Numbered from the stretch's first letter, positions 26,896-37,350 are shown. The stretch is 64,000 nucleotides of DNA from UBA9655 sp964597045 (GCA_964597045.1 CAZQWE010000002.1:1-64000); one strand, 5' to 3'. Numbers and translations are program-made. Notes: generated by a model from the letters alone, not told the origin.

Positions 26896-29800
26896 ATGAA
26901 AAAATCTTCTCTTCTCAAAAGCTTATTCCTTTCCACATCGATTTTTTCCCTGAGCTCTCTTGCATTTGCTGGAGGGACAGATCTTATTGTAAACGATGAA
27001 GATATTACAGTACTTGCCCAAAAAGGACGAGCAGCCTTTATCGAACAAAAAGTAAACGAAAGAAAAATTGAAGAAAATGAGGATAAAAGAAATAGAAAAA
27101 TCGAACACGAACTCGCCCTTTTCAAAATCTATGTGAATCAAAGACTAGCCGCATCCCCTGATCTCCCAATCGATATTCAAGCAAGGCATACTGATATTGC
27201 AAGACGTCTTTCTGCAAAATGGGATGCTGAACCCAACCCACCTCAATTTAATGCAGGAAGGCATAAAGCCTACTTAAATATATTTCTTAATGGTTCTGTG
27301 AAAGAAGCAAAGCGTATAGAAAAATTAATTAAACAAAGACCCCCAAAGCCTTCACAAATAGATCTTCAACTTGCTAATCAATATCGAATAGCTCTCGAAG
27401 GACCAAATTGTCAAAACCCTGAAGCAAAACGAGCTCACCTTAAGCGTGTAGATGGTATGCTTCAAAAGATTCGTGAAAATGAAGAAGCTTTGCCCCGTCT
27501 TCAAGCTGATCTTGAAGCTATAAAAGGTCGAGTTACATTCTATAAACAACTTATTGATGAAGAGGGAGGAAAACCTTCAATATATGACCAATGTGACACT
27601 CTTCTGAAGTTAACTCTTTATTATGAAAGACTTTCTGAAAATTATATAAGGAAAAGTCAACGTGAGAACAATGTTCAAGAAAAACAAAGACTGGAAAATC
27701 TAGGCAAGGCCTTTCAAAATGAATGCACAAAGTTTGCCAATGCCTTAGATAAATTACAACAAAGAACACTCGAAGATATTGATTATCAAATTGTAGTTGG
27801 GAAGCGTAAAGCTGAGGTTCGTCATGTTGGGTTAATGGCAAAAGATTTACAATTGCAAAATAGATGGTCATATAACAATGATTGTAGACTGGGCCTTGGT
27901 GCAATCAACCTGCATTTTACTCCCCTGATGGGACAAAGGGTTAAATGTTTAAATCCTGAGCACTTGTACAAGGACCCCTTCATGCCGCAAGCTGTTCAGG
28001 ATGTTGAAGAAGCTTACCCTAATCCTGTAAATGGACCTGAATGGAACGAAACCATTCCACAGAAGATATATCAAAGCGTTCTTTATCTTTTACTCCCAGA
28101 AGCAAATCGCGGCGTCATATCCCAGATAATTGGAACTTTTAGGCATCAGGAGAATAATGACGTTATCGCGATCAATAACCAGAGATTCCCTTCTTTGTAT
28201 TACGACAATATGAATAAAGCTGCCGGTGTAAGGTCGCAAGGAATAGATATCCCTTTTGTAAATAGTGCAACATTTTCACAGGTGACAAATGGTGAGTTTG
28301 AGTTTGAAAATGTAAGAGCTATACTGTCACAATTATATGGAGTGTTGTCTACCGTTCATGAAGGTGGATACGTGGACCAAGGTCGTTTCGAAGTAGGTCG
28401 AGACCTCGTGAGTCGCGCAAGAAAGCGTCTAAAGCGAGTCATGGACATTCTGCTTGAACAGGAAAAAGCGCAAGGTCACGATAATGATGAAGTGGCAGCG
28501 GCCTTTGCCTATACAAAGGCAGGATTGGGTTTAATTCAAAATTCTGGTCGTTGTATATACGGTGTTAGTGATGGTATTGCTGATCTTGAAGGGGGTCTTG
28601 TTAAGACCTCTGGATGTACTGGCGTTGAATCAGGTATTAGCACTATCTTTTCCCTTTACGTAGATAGCTTCTGTAATAAGTTTGGTGAATTTTCTCCAAG
28701 AGATGCTAGTAAAAAGCAGCTTCATCCTCAGTTCGTTAAGCAAAGAACTTTCTTTGCTCTTCCACACTCAGGAACACCTAAACCAAACTTTTATTATTTA
28801 TACCAGTTTGGTCATTTAAATGAGGGAAGCGAATGGCTACGCATTATGTCACCAACCTCAATCGTAAACACTTTTTTGAAGGGAGGCCGATTAACTTTCC
28901 AAGAGCAAAATTACTGGGGTGTTAATAACGCACAGCCAGTATCAGTTGATTTTGAAGCCTTTGACGCAGAAAAGGCTATTACACTTGTTTATGAAGCCTA
29001 TCTTAGGAGCCTCCCAAAATTAAAGAAGGGCGTTTATATTACATACGAACAGGTCGTAGACTTTATAAACAGAGATCTATTATTAAAGGGTCTGTTCCAT
29101 AAATTCCAAGAAGCTATTGAAGACGGAGATTTACCAGAATCTGAATTTTTTGGGCGTGAAGTCTTTACAGAACATCAATTAGCTGAAGACTTTATAAAAG
29201 CCCACGATGAGCTGAGAGTTCTTCTAAGAGACTTCCGTGAAGGTATAAGAAATGGAAATGTCATTGAGTCTAATTACTTTGCCGTTGAAAGAATTGATGA
29301 TCAAAGACAAGCCGCAGATTTTATACATGCCGATGATGTGCTTAGACCTCAACTTGCACAATTTCAAGCAGGGTTGCGAAATGGAGGTGCACCTAATCAT
29401 CAGTTCTTTGATCGCGATATCTACGATCGTACAAAAGTCGTATTCAAACCTGCTTTGTATGCACATTTAAATAACCATCCATCGAGAAAGGTTATATTCA
29501 AAGCAGCCTTATATGCACATTTGAATGAGCACCCAGCAAGACGAATTGTCTTTAAGAAAGCCTTATTTGAATATATCCTTGGCAGATTGGGATATCTCCT
29601 CAATACTCGCAGAGACTTTGGCGAACAATTGAATCAAGCGACAAGAGAACAAGAAGCAGCTGTTGCTGAACGAATTCGATCACTCTCCGGACGTTTCGCA
29701 GCAATGCCTGAACCAACTATCGAGGAAGAAGAGTCAAGAATGGCTCCGGAAACAGTTAAGCTCCTTAAAGTTAAATTTGATATCGACACCCTTGAATTTA

Positions 29801-31902
29801 AAATGGACCTACCTAATTATATTTCTGTGACCTTTGGAAATAGCATCACCGGAAAAACAGCAAATGCAAATATACGGCTTGAAAGAGGTTTTGGACTTAT
29901 CGGGGATGACCGAGAGGTTTCTTTAGAGCAAGGTGCCCCCCTCCTCAAACTAACGAATCATGAAAAAGGACTAAATGTTATCCTTCAACAAATCGGTGAC
30001 ACTCTATTAATAAATAAATGTGTTGGCCTTAATAAAGTAAAAATCGATTCAAAATTTAATGTTCACTTTCCAGGTCAGCTGGAAGAAATTCCTAATTTTT
30101 GGGTGACTTCCCCTTCTTTTACTAACTATGGAACATGTACCTCTCCAGCTATGAGATTTGATGTTCAGGAGCTCCAAAATGTAGGACATCTCATTTCACG
30201 AAACCCCATTACAATGCTACGTCGGGGAGCACTTGTTAAAAATACTTGTAGGCTACTGGCACCCTTTGATGGTCAAATGTTGAGATTTGAGGATGATAAC
30301 TTCACCTTTAACTCCCTTTCTCTTAACGTTGTAAACCCCACAACGCTAGATATTACCTTAAAAAACACCAACATGAATGTCGAACGACCATCAAGATTTA
30401 CTATTCCGAGGGGGTCTGGAATTCAATGGGTAGATGGAGGATTCAAAGTTCTTCCCGGTATTCCCTTTATCACTATGCAGCATGATGGAAAACTCTTAGA
30501 TTTACGATTAGAACCCATTGATAATTCCTTATCGATCGTTAGATGTTTAGGTTTTTCTGCTTTTAATCTACATCATAAAGGGCTTGTCTATTATATGGGA
30601 CAACATGAAGATGTTCCTAACCTTTCCATTTCAGCCACTCAATTAATTAATAGTGGTACGTTGAACTCTAGTGGTTTGACTTTCAATGGACCTGAGATCC
30701 TCAATCATGGCGTCATTGCGTCACAAAATCCACTTCAGTTGACAATGCCAGGATCCGTAATTGATAACTTAGGAAAACTTAATTTTCCTCGCGTTAATGG
30801 AACAAGTGTTGTTTGTAAGGATGCTGACTGCGACTTTAATAGATTGAATTTAACCATCGATTCTCGCGGGTATGCAACAGTTAGCTTGCAAAATGATGCA
30901 AAGAATGTTGGAAACAAATTCATGGGCCTCCTTCGTGAAGGTCAAGGAGTTCGCTTTCAAAAAGGTCTATTTGGTGTCCAAGAGAAAAGTCCATTTTTAG
31001 AAATCGTTCAGGGGAACAAAAATGTTGTTTTTCATTTTTCAACAACCACTCAAACCCTCTCTGTTAACAAATGTTTAGGATTTGGCGCAATCTTGATCGA
31101 CTATCCTGGCACAGTTGTTTACCCTGGACAATACGAAGAAATGCCACCGATGACAGTGAAGTCTGGGACTTTCAGAAATTTAGGAACTCTTAAAACGGCA
31201 CAGTTAACTTACCAAGGTGCCGCTCTAGATAATCAGGGTGATATAATCTCTCCTAATCAACTCGTGCTACAAAATCGTGAAGCACGTGTTATGAACAACG
31301 GAAGATTACTCGTTCCATCCATCAATAACCTCAATCAGAATAATTTCTTTGATTTTAATTGTCAGTATGATCGATTTGTTTATGACTCAACTAATCCTCG
31401 TTTTGAAACAGTAACTTTTGTTAATAGTAAATTTAATATTACTAAAACACATTACCTAAGTAGGGATCATCATGATTGGGGATATAAATGGACAGATGGA
31501 GAGTTAAGGTTTACATATAAATGTCCATTCATTCAAATAGATCAAGGCGATAAAAAAGTTCATATTGGATATTCAAATGGCCAACTATGTATATATAAGA
31601 GCCAAGGGTTCAATTCCTTCGAATTCAAAACAAGTTTAAATGTTATGTATCCTGGGCAATTGGAAGAGATTCCTAATTTGGTAATTCATACTCCACGTTT
31701 GACTAACCAGGGAACATTAAAAGCAACTCATTTTACTTTTAGTGGTCAAACCATACAAAACGATGGTCATATTATATCTCCAAACCCGTTTACTATCATA
31801 GGGAGAGGACTGAATATTTATAATAAAGGGTTGCTCAAAACGCCTAACGTTGGACAAACTGCATACGTGATAAATCAAAATGGTGGAAGAATTGAGCCAT
31901 AA
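26896..31902 (+). CDS. giant secreted modular repeat protein
   Basis: 1,668 residues with a signal peptide (cut near L-A-F-A-G). Residues 30-300 are charged and helical. Three degenerate units of about 40 residues begin at 733, 773 and 816, and three 18-residue units (I-F-K-A-A-L-Y-A-H-L-N type) at 848, 866 and 884. From about 970 to the end are four modules of about 175 residues, each with the landmark Y/F-P-G-Q-x-E-E (at 1058, 1233, 1409, 1585), then N-x-G-T and I-I-S-x-N-P. The same module occurs in the subtilase at 50056. The N-x-G rhythm suggests a beta-solenoid as in haemagglutinin repeats; an adhesin-like role is inference. No family recognised. Confidence 0.8.
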   Translation: MKKSSLLKSLFLSTSIFSLSSLAFAGGTDLIVNDEDITVLAQKGRAAFIEQKVNERKIEENEDKRNRKIEHELALFKIYVNQRLAASPDLPIDIQARHTDIARRLSAKWDAEPNPPQFNAGRHKAYLNIFLNGSVKEAKRIEKLIKQRPPKPSQIDLQLANQYRIALEGPNCQNPEAKRAHLKRVDGMLQKIRENEEALPRLQADLEAIKGRVTFYKQLIDEEGGKPSIYDQCDTLLKLTLYYERLSENYIRKSQRENNVQEKQRLENLGKAFQNECTKFANALDKLQQRTLEDIDYQIVVGKRKAEVRHVGLMAKDLQLQNRWSYNNDCRLGLGAINLHFTPLMGQRVKCLNPEHLYKDPFMPQAVQDVEEAYPNPVNGPEWNETIPQKIYQSVLYLLLPEANRGVISQIIGTFRHQENNDVIAINNQRFPSLYYDNMNKAAGVRSQGIDIPFVNSATFSQVTNGEFEFENVRAILSQLYGVLSTVHEGGYVDQGRFEVGRDLVSRARKRLKRVMDILLEQEKAQGHDNDEVAAAFAYTKAGLGLIQNSGRCIYGVSDGIADLEGGLVKTSGCTGVESGISTIFSLYVDSFCNKFGEFSPRDASKKQLHPQFVKQRTFFALPHSGTPKPNFYYLYQFGHLNEGSEWLRIMSPTSIVNTFLKGGRLTFQEQNYWGVNNAQPVSVDFEAFDAEKAITLVYEAYLRSLPKLKKGVYITYEQVVDFINRDLLLKGLFHKFQEAIEDGDLPESEFFGREVFTEHQLAEDFIKAHDELRVLLRDFREGIRNGNVIESNYFAVERIDDQRQAADFIHADDVLRPQLAQFQAGLRNGGAPNHQFFDRDIYDRTKVVFKPALYAHLNNHPSRKVIFKAALYAHLNEHPARRIVFKKALFEYILGRLGYLLNTRRDFGEQLNQATREQEAAVAERIRSLSGRFAAMPEPTIEEEESRMAPETVKLLKVKFDIDTLEFKMDLPNYISVTFGNSITGKTANANIRLERGFGLIGDDREVSLEQGAPLLKLTNHEKGLNVILQQIGDTLLINKCVGLNKVKIDSKFNVHFPGQLEEIPNFWVTSPSFTNYGTCTSPAMRFDVQELQNVGHLISRNPITMLRRGALVKNTCRLLAPFDGQMLRFEDDNFTFNSLSLNVVNPTTLDITLKNTNMNVERPSRFTIPRGSGIQWVDGGFKVLPGIPFITMQHDGKLLDLRLEPIDNSLSIVRCLGFSAFNLHHKGLVYYMGQHEDVPNLSISATQLINSGTLNSSGLTFNGPEILNHGVIASQNPLQLTMPGSVIDNLGKLNFPRVNGTSVVCKDADCDFNRLNLTIDSRGYATVSLQNDAKNVGNKFMGLLREGQGVRFQKGLFGVQEKSPFLEIVQGNKNVVFHFSTTTQTLSVNKCLGFGAILIDYPGTVVYPGQYEEMPPMTVKSGTFRNLGTLKTAQLTYQGAALDNQGDIISPNQLVLQNREARVMNNGRLLVPSINNLNQNNFFDFNCQYDRFVYDSTNPRFETVTFVNSKFNITKTHYLSRDHHDWGYKWTDGELRFTYKCPFIQIDQGDKKVHIGYSNGQLCIYKSQGFNSFEFKTSLNVMYPGQLEEIPNLVIHTPRLTNQGTLKATHFTFSGQTIQNDGHIISPNPFTIIGRGLNIYNKGLLKTPNVGQTAYVINQNGGRIEP

Positions 31903-31910
31903 CTATTTGA

Positions 31911-33713
31911 TTAGTTATCACTCATCTTAAGGGCAGCAAGAAACGCGGACTGTGGAATTTCAACGTTACCGACTTGACGCATCCGCTTCTTACCTGCCTT
32001 TTGTTTCTCTAGGAGTTTCCTTTTACGGGTAATGTCCCCCCCATAACATTTTGCAGTCACATCTTTGCGCAACGCGGAAATCGTCTCACGAGCAATAACC
32101 TTTCCTCCAATAGCTGCCTGTATGGCAATCTTGAAGAGTTGCCTCGGGATAAGATCTTTAAGTCGCTCACAAAGGGCTCTACCCCTTGCTTCCGCATGAG
32201 ACCGATGCACAATTGTTGATAAAGCATCCACAGGATCAGCGTTAACAAGGATAGAAAGCTTCACAAGATGCCCTTCCTCATATCCATCCATTTGATAATC
32301 AAAACTGGCGTATCCACGGCTTACTGATTTAAGTCTATCATAAAAGTCAAAGACCACTTCATTAAGAGGAAGACGATAAACCGCCATGGCTCGATTTCCG
32401 ACATAAGTCAGGTCTAGCTGTACTCCTCGCCTTTCCGTACATAAGGTCAGGATCGGCCCCAAATACTCATCAGGGACCATGATTGTTGCTTTGATCCAGG
32501 GTTCTTCCATTTTGGCAATTTTTACCACATCTGGCATATCGGCTGGGTTATGAAGTTCGATCATCTCTCCATTGGTCATGTAAAGCTTATACACAACGCT
32601 CGGAGCCGTTGTGACCAGATCTAAGTTAAACTCTCTCTCAAGTCTTTCCTGAATGATCTCAAGATGAAGGAGCCCAAGGAACCCACATCTAAATCCAAAT
32701 CCAAGGGCTGCAGAGCTCTCAGGCTCGAACATAAAGCTCGCATCATTCAGACGTAATTTACCAAGGCTTTCCCGTAAGACCTCAAATTCCGCAGCATCTG
32801 CTGGGAAAAGTCCACAAAACACAACAGGAACACTTGGCTTAAAACCTGATAAAGCTTCAAGAGCTGAGCGCTTTTCCTCAGTCACCGTATCTCCGATATT
32901 ACAATCAGCTACGGCCTTAATCCCGGCCGTAAAGAATCCGACTTCTCCTGGAGTGAGTTGTTTGAGTGTTTCTCGCTTGGGTGTAAACACACCCACTTGA
33001 TCAACAGGATAGACAGATCCTGTTGACATCATTTTTATCTTCATACCCGGCTTTAAAACACCATCCACAATACGAACAAGAATGATCACACCTAAGTATG
33101 CGTCATACCAACTATCGATGAGAAGAGCTTTAAGAGGCGCATCAATTTCACCCTTTGGTGGGGGAAGACGTTGCACAAGTGCTTCTAGAACGTCGGGAAC
33201 ACCAAGTCCTGTTTTCGCAGATACATGAAGAGCATCGCTTGTATCCAGACCAATGACATCTTCAATTTGCTCTTTAACACGATCAACATCAGCAGCTGGC
33301 AAATCAACCTTATTGAGGACGGGAATAATTTCATGATCATTATCAATAGCTTGATAAACGTTTGCAAGGGTTTGAGCTTCAACGCCTTGACTCGCGTCCA
33401 CAACGAGAAGAGATCCTTCACAGGCCGCAAGACAACGACTGACCTCATAGGCAAAATCTACGTGACCAGGGGTATCCATTAAGTTGAGCTGATAGGTTTC
33501 CCCATTCTTCGCCTTATAGGTCAGACGAACGGTTTGAGCCTTAATCGTGATCCCTCGTTCACGTTCAATATCCATGGTATCAAGGACCTGCTCCTTAAGC
33601 TCACGTTCAGACAACCCACCACAAAGCTGTATCAACCGATCTGCCAGGGTTGACTTCCCATGATCAATATGAGCGATGATGGAGAAATTTCGAATATGTT
33701 TAAGATCCGTCAT
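31911..33713 (-). CDS. lepA: elongation factor 4 (LepA), back-translocating GTPase
   Basis: 600 residues of normal length. GTPase motifs are A-H-I-D-H-G-K-S-T (G1), D-T-P-G-H-V-D (G3) and N-K-V-D (G4), followed by EF-G-like domains and the LepA-specific C-terminus with A-K-C-Y-G-G-D-I-T-R-K-R-K-L-L-E. It acts on ribosomes during translation stress. The start codon overlaps the pheT stop by 4 nt, so pheS-pheT-lepA looks like one operon. Confidence 0.97.
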   Translation of the reverse strand: MTDLKHIRNFSIIAHIDHGKSTLADRLIQLCGGLSERELKEQVLDTMDIERERGITIKAQTVRLTYKAKNGETYQLNLMDTPGHVDFAYEVSRCLAACEGSLLVVDASQGVEAQTLANVYQAIDNDHEIIPVLNKVDLPAADVDRVKEQIEDVIGLDTSDALHVSAKTGLGVPDVLEALVQRLPPPKGEIDAPLKALLIDSWYDAYLGVIILVRIVDGVLKPGMKIKMMSTGSVYPVDQVGVFTPKRETLKQLTPGEVGFFTAGIKAVADCNIGDTVTEEKRSALEALSGFKPSVPVVFCGLFPADAAEFEVLRESLGKLRLNDASFMFEPESSAALGFGFRCGFLGLLHLEIIQERLEREFNLDLVTTAPSVVYKLYMTNGEMIELHNPADMPDVVKIAKMEEPWIKATIMVPDEYLGPILTLCTERRGVQLDLTYVGNRAMAVYRLPLNEVVFDFYDRLKSVSRGYASFDYQMDGYEEGHLVKLSILVNADPVDALSTIVHRSHAEARGRALCERLKDLIPRQLFKIAIQAAIGGKVIARETISALRKDVTAKCYGGDITRKRKLLEKQKAGKKRMRQVGNVEIPQSAFLAALKMSDN

Positions 33714-36061
33714 TGACGTAAGCTCCCGCCCGTTGATTGAATAACTCCCGTGATAACCTTTTGGGAAAATGCCTGGATCTCTTCATCAGTCAATGTGTGA
33801 TCCTTGGGTTGCAAGCGCAAACGAATTCCTAAGGATTTCCTTCCATCAGCCATCTCGAAAACATCAAAGACACTGATATCTTCAATGAGTCCTGGGTCAG
33901 CTTTTGTTGCGGCTTTAATAAGAGTTTCAGCAAGTATTTCTCTCCCTACAACAAAGGCAAAGTCTCGCTCTACAGATTGATAGGGTGAAAGAGTCAGTTT
34001 TGGTTTTGCTGTTGTTTTTTTCTTTGGAAGAGGAATCCGATCTATAAAGATCTCAAATCCAACTGCAGGTCCTTTTACGTCAAAATACTTGAGTATTCGG
34101 GGATGAATCTCACCAAAGTAGCCAAGAATTAGATTCCCAAGTTTAAGAGTCGCTGACCTTCCAGGATGGTACCAGGAAGGTGCTGTTCCATCCAATTGTA
34201 TAGACATATCAAGAACTACCAATGCATCTGCCTTTGCGTCATAAAGATCGACAGTGCGCTTCGATTGAGACCAATTATAGGGTGCAAAATTGCCGACCCT
34301 AATGCCCGTTGCCATCATATGCTGTCCTTGATGAGATGCATCCGTATATTGAGGCGCAATTTCAAAAAGAGCTGCAGAATCAATCCCACGATTTTGGTTG
34401 TTAAGAACAGCCTTTAATAAACTAGGGAATATGGACGGTCTCATCGTCGTTGCATCTTGGCTAATAGGATTCAGCAAAATAAGACTGTCGTGAATAGGGC
34501 CAAAGGGTTGAGCTTCTTTTTGTGAGATAAACGACCATGTTACAGCTTCAACAAGCCCTCTTCCGGCAAGTCTATCGCGGATTTCAAAACGCCTTGTCTG
34601 TAAGGCTTCTAAGGGCTTTCCTTCCGGTCTTTCGCTATAAGGAACAGACGGAATTGAATCATATCCTTCAATCCTCAAGACTTCTTCAACAAAATCTGCA
34701 TCATGGTCAAAATCAGGTCGCCAGGATGGATTTTGAATCGTGAGTAAAGATCCCTCTCCCTTCACTTCAAAACCAAGATGATTTAGAATCTCTTTAACAC
34801 GAGGTAAGGGTATATCGCACCCGCCAAGGGTTTGAATTCTTTCAACATTGAATTTTAAATTCTTTTTAAAATCGATTGGCTTACCAACTTGAAGAACATC
34901 ACTCGCCTCTCCTCCACAAAGATCAATAATCATTTGGGCTCCCGCTTGAACACCAGGAAGTGTGGATTCCGGATCGACAGTCCGTTCAAATCTATAACGA
35001 GCATCACTTAAAACACCGAGTTCGCGTCCTGTAATGGCTGTACGAATGGGATCAAACCAGGCTGCCTCAAGAAACACATTAGTTGTATTATCATCACAAC
35101 TACTCCCTACGTTCCCCATGATTCCTGCTAATGAAATCACTCCAGTGTCATCTGCGATAACCCCCATTTCCTCTTTAAGAGTATATGTTTTGCCATCTAA
35201 ACCCTCAAAAGTCTCCCCTGTTTTAGAAAAGCGTATTGTCAAATCACCTTTAAGTTTATCAAGGTCAAACACGTGTAAAGGGCGACCGCGATCAAAGGTG
35301 ATGTAATTCGTAATGTCAACAAGTGTGGAAATTGATCTGAGCCCTATAGCTTCAAGCTTGTTCCGAAGCCATGCGGGGCTCGGGCCATTCTTTACACCAC
35401 GAATCACAACTCCAGTAAAATGTGGACATGCTTCAGGGTCTGATGTCATTTTAACAGGGTTGGGAAAGGATCCCTTTATTGTGACTTGCTTTAAGGGGAG
35501 AAGCTTTCCAATACCCGTTGCTGCTAAATCACGAGCAACTCCATAGACACCGAGGCAATCCCCGCGATTAGGGCTAATTTCAATCTCAATAATAGGATCA
35601 TCCAGAGCTAGCCATTTCGCATAGCTTTCACCCACCGGTGCGGCTGGATCAACTTCAATGATACCTTCTGATTCACCACTTAAACGCAACTCAGCAGAAG
35701 AGCACAGCATGCCAAAGCTTTCAACATCACGGACCTTACCGACCTTAAGAACTTGCCCAGTAGATGGTATGACATCACCCGGACGCGCGAGAACGGTCTT
35801 TAGACCAAAACGCGCATTCGCGCCTCCACAGACAATTTGGAGAGTTTCCTTACCCGTGTTTACCTTGCAGACTTGCAAACGATCAGCATTAGGATGTTTC
35901 TCTGCTTCAACGATCTCACAAATAATAAAGGGAGCCAAGGCTTCCGCCTTGTTCTCAACTTTCTCCACAACAAGTCCCAACTGGGTAAGCCTATCAATGA
36001 TTTCTGTGAGGGAAGCCTCTGTTTTTAAATGTTCTTTAAGCCAAGATAATGTAAACCGCAT
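33710..36061 (-). CDS. pheT: phenylalanine-tRNA ligase beta subunit
   Basis: 783 residues from ATG 36061 (M-R-F-T-L-S-W-L), which has a GAGGGA ribosome-binding site; longer starts would run into pheS. The order is tRNA-binding EMAP-like domain, B3/B4 editing domain, B5 and the C-terminal anticodon-binding FDX-ACB domain. It forms an alpha2-beta2 enzyme with PheS, whose stop lies 2 bp upstream. Confidence 0.96.
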   Translation of the reverse strand: MRFTLSWLKEHLKTEASLTEIIDRLTQLGLVVEKVENKAEALAPFIICEIVEAEKHPNADRLQVCKVNTGKETLQIVCGGANARFGLKTVLARPGDVIPSTGQVLKVGKVRDVESFGMLCSSAELRLSGESEGIIEVDPAAPVGESYAKWLALDDPIIEIEISPNRGDCLGVYGVARDLAATGIGKLLPLKQVTIKGSFPNPVKMTSDPEACPHFTGVVIRGVKNGPSPAWLRNKLEAIGLRSISTLVDITNYITFDRGRPLHVFDLDKLKGDLTIRFSKTGETFEGLDGKTYTLKEEMGVIADDTGVISLAGIMGNVGSSCDDNTTNVFLEAAWFDPIRTAITGRELGVLSDARYRFERTVDPESTLPGVQAGAQMIIDLCGGEASDVLQVGKPIDFKKNLKFNVERIQTLGGCDIPLPRVKEILNHLGFEVKGEGSLLTIQNPSWRPDFDHDADFVEEVLRIEGYDSIPSVPYSERPEGKPLEALQTRRFEIRDRLAGRGLVEAVTWSFISQKEAQPFGPIHDSLILLNPISQDATTMRPSIFPSLLKAVLNNQNRGIDSAALFEIAPQYTDASHQGQHMMATGIRVGNFAPYNWSQSKRTVDLYDAKADALVVLDMSIQLDGTAPSWYHPGRSATLKLGNLILGYFGEIHPRILKYFDVKGPAVGFEIFIDRIPLPKKKTTAKPKLTLSPYQSVERDFAFVVGREILAETLIKAATKADPGLIEDISVFDVFEMADGRKSLGIRLRLQPKDHTLTDEEIQAFSQKVITGVIQSTGGSLRQ

Positions 36062-36063
36062 TT

Positions 36064-37089
36064 TTAATCCCTCGCCTCCGGTGCGAACCCATAATGATTC
36101 AGCCATCTAAGATCGGTTTCATATAAGGGTCGTAAGTCTTCGAATCCATATTTGAGCATTGTTATACGTTCTATTCCCATTCCAAAGGCGAAACCCTGAT
36201 AAACATCAGGATCGATATTGCAATTGCGAAGGACATTTGGATGAACCATTCCACAGCCTAAAATCTCAAGCCACTTGCCGTCCTTCCACATGATATCAAC
36301 TTCAGCTGAAGGTTCAGTAAAGGGGAAAAATCCGGGTCGAAAGCGTAGCTTCAAGTTAGGATCTTCAAAGAAGAGACGACAGAATTCCTCAAGACACCCT
36401 TTCAAATGTCCCATATGGGTTTTCCTATCAACCACAAGGCCTTCGATCTGATGAAACATAGGTGAATGGGTTGCATCAAAATTGTCAGATCGGTACGTTC
36501 TTCCGGGAGCTATAATGCGTATGGGTGGCGTGCCTGCAACCATTGTCCGAATTTGAACAGGTGAAGTATGCGTTCTCAAAAGTAAGGGCTGACCTTCTGG
36601 ACTGGGGGCCATATATAATGTGTCATGCTCTTGTCTAGCAGGATGTTCCGGTGGAAAATTGAGAGCTGTAAAGTTATAAAAGTCTTCCTCAATATCTGGA
36701 CCTTCTGCCACAACAAATCCCATCTGTCCAAAAATATGAATAACTTGATCGAGAGCATGGCTCAAAGGGTGTACTTTTCCCTCTTGTGAAGGTCGCGGTG
36801 GCAAAGTAACATCAAGGGTCTCTTGTGACAGCTTTGCATTTATTGCATCATCCTCAAGCTTAGCTTTTTTATCATCCAGAGCTTCTGTAATCGCTTCCTT
36901 AAGGCTATTCAGCTCAGCCCCTAAGGTCTTTCTCTCCTCTGGTGTTTTTTGCCCCAGATCTTTCATGAGCAACGTTAAATGCCCCTTCTTCCCCAAAGCT
37001 CGAACGCGAATATCTTCGAGTTCACTTAACGAGCGAGTTGACTCAACCTCTTGAATAACTTGGCTTTTTAACTCACCAATTGTGTCCAT
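36064..37089 (-). CDS. pheS: phenylalanine-tRNA ligase alpha subunit
   Basis: 341 residues from ATG 37089 (M-D-T-I-G-E-L). An N-terminal coiled coil is followed by the class II catalytic core with T-H-T-S-P-V-Q-I-R, F-H-Q-I-E-G-L and G-F-A-F-G-M-G-I-E-R. An upstream in-frame start at 37122 adds 11 unconserved residues. First gene of pheS-pheT-lepA. No leader peptide or T-box is visible. Confidence 0.96.
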   Translation of the reverse strand: MDTIGELKSQVIQEVESTRSLSELEDIRVRALGKKGHLTLLMKDLGQKTPEERKTLGAELNSLKEAITEALDDKKAKLEDDAINAKLSQETLDVTLPPRPSQEGKVHPLSHALDQVIHIFGQMGFVVAEGPDIEEDFYNFTALNFPPEHPARQEHDTLYMAPSPEGQPLLLRTHTSPVQIRTMVAGTPPIRIIAPGRTYRSDNFDATHSPMFHQIEGLVVDRKTHMGHLKGCLEEFCRLFFEDPNLKLRFRPGFFPFTEPSAEVDIMWKDGKWLEILGCGMVHPNVLRNCNIDPDVYQGFAFGMGIERITMLKYGFEDLRPLYETDLRWLNHYGFAPEARD

Positions 37090-37128
37090 TGGATTCCCCT
37101 CATGCGTTCTTCCGCCTCCCACGGCGTC

Positions 37129-37148
37129 ATTCCCGTAAAAGCGGGAAT
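37129..37148. repeat. short REP-like hairpin upstream of pheS
   Basis: ATTCCCG-TAAAAG-CGGGAAT forms a 7-bp stem inside GTCATTCCCG..CGGGAATC, a repeat type common in proteobacterial chromosomes. Confidence 0.6.
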
Positions 37149-37273
37149 CATATAAACATTAATACATTCGGGAGGAATGTAGCATAATTCCATTGCTGCG
37201 CAATGAATATTTGGGGCTAATTTGACAGGAAAGGGCTCTTAATATGATACGGAGATAAAATGTCAAAAAACAA

Positions 37274-37350
37274 GCACCTCTTTCGCACTGACAATACTGA
37301 CACATTTGCGAATCTGTCAGTATTGTCAGTAAGATTGGCGGACTTTTTTT
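37274..37350. repeat. full palindromic element, copy D (covarying arms)
   Basis: The arms ACTGACAATACTGACA (37287-37302) and TGTCAGTATTGTCAGT (37315-37330) are perfectly complementary. Both carry the same paired change relative to the other copies (C to T in one arm, G to A in the other). The loop is CATTTGCGAATC. GGAC and a T-run follow. It lies between pheS and the secreted protein at 37366. Confidence 0.9.
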
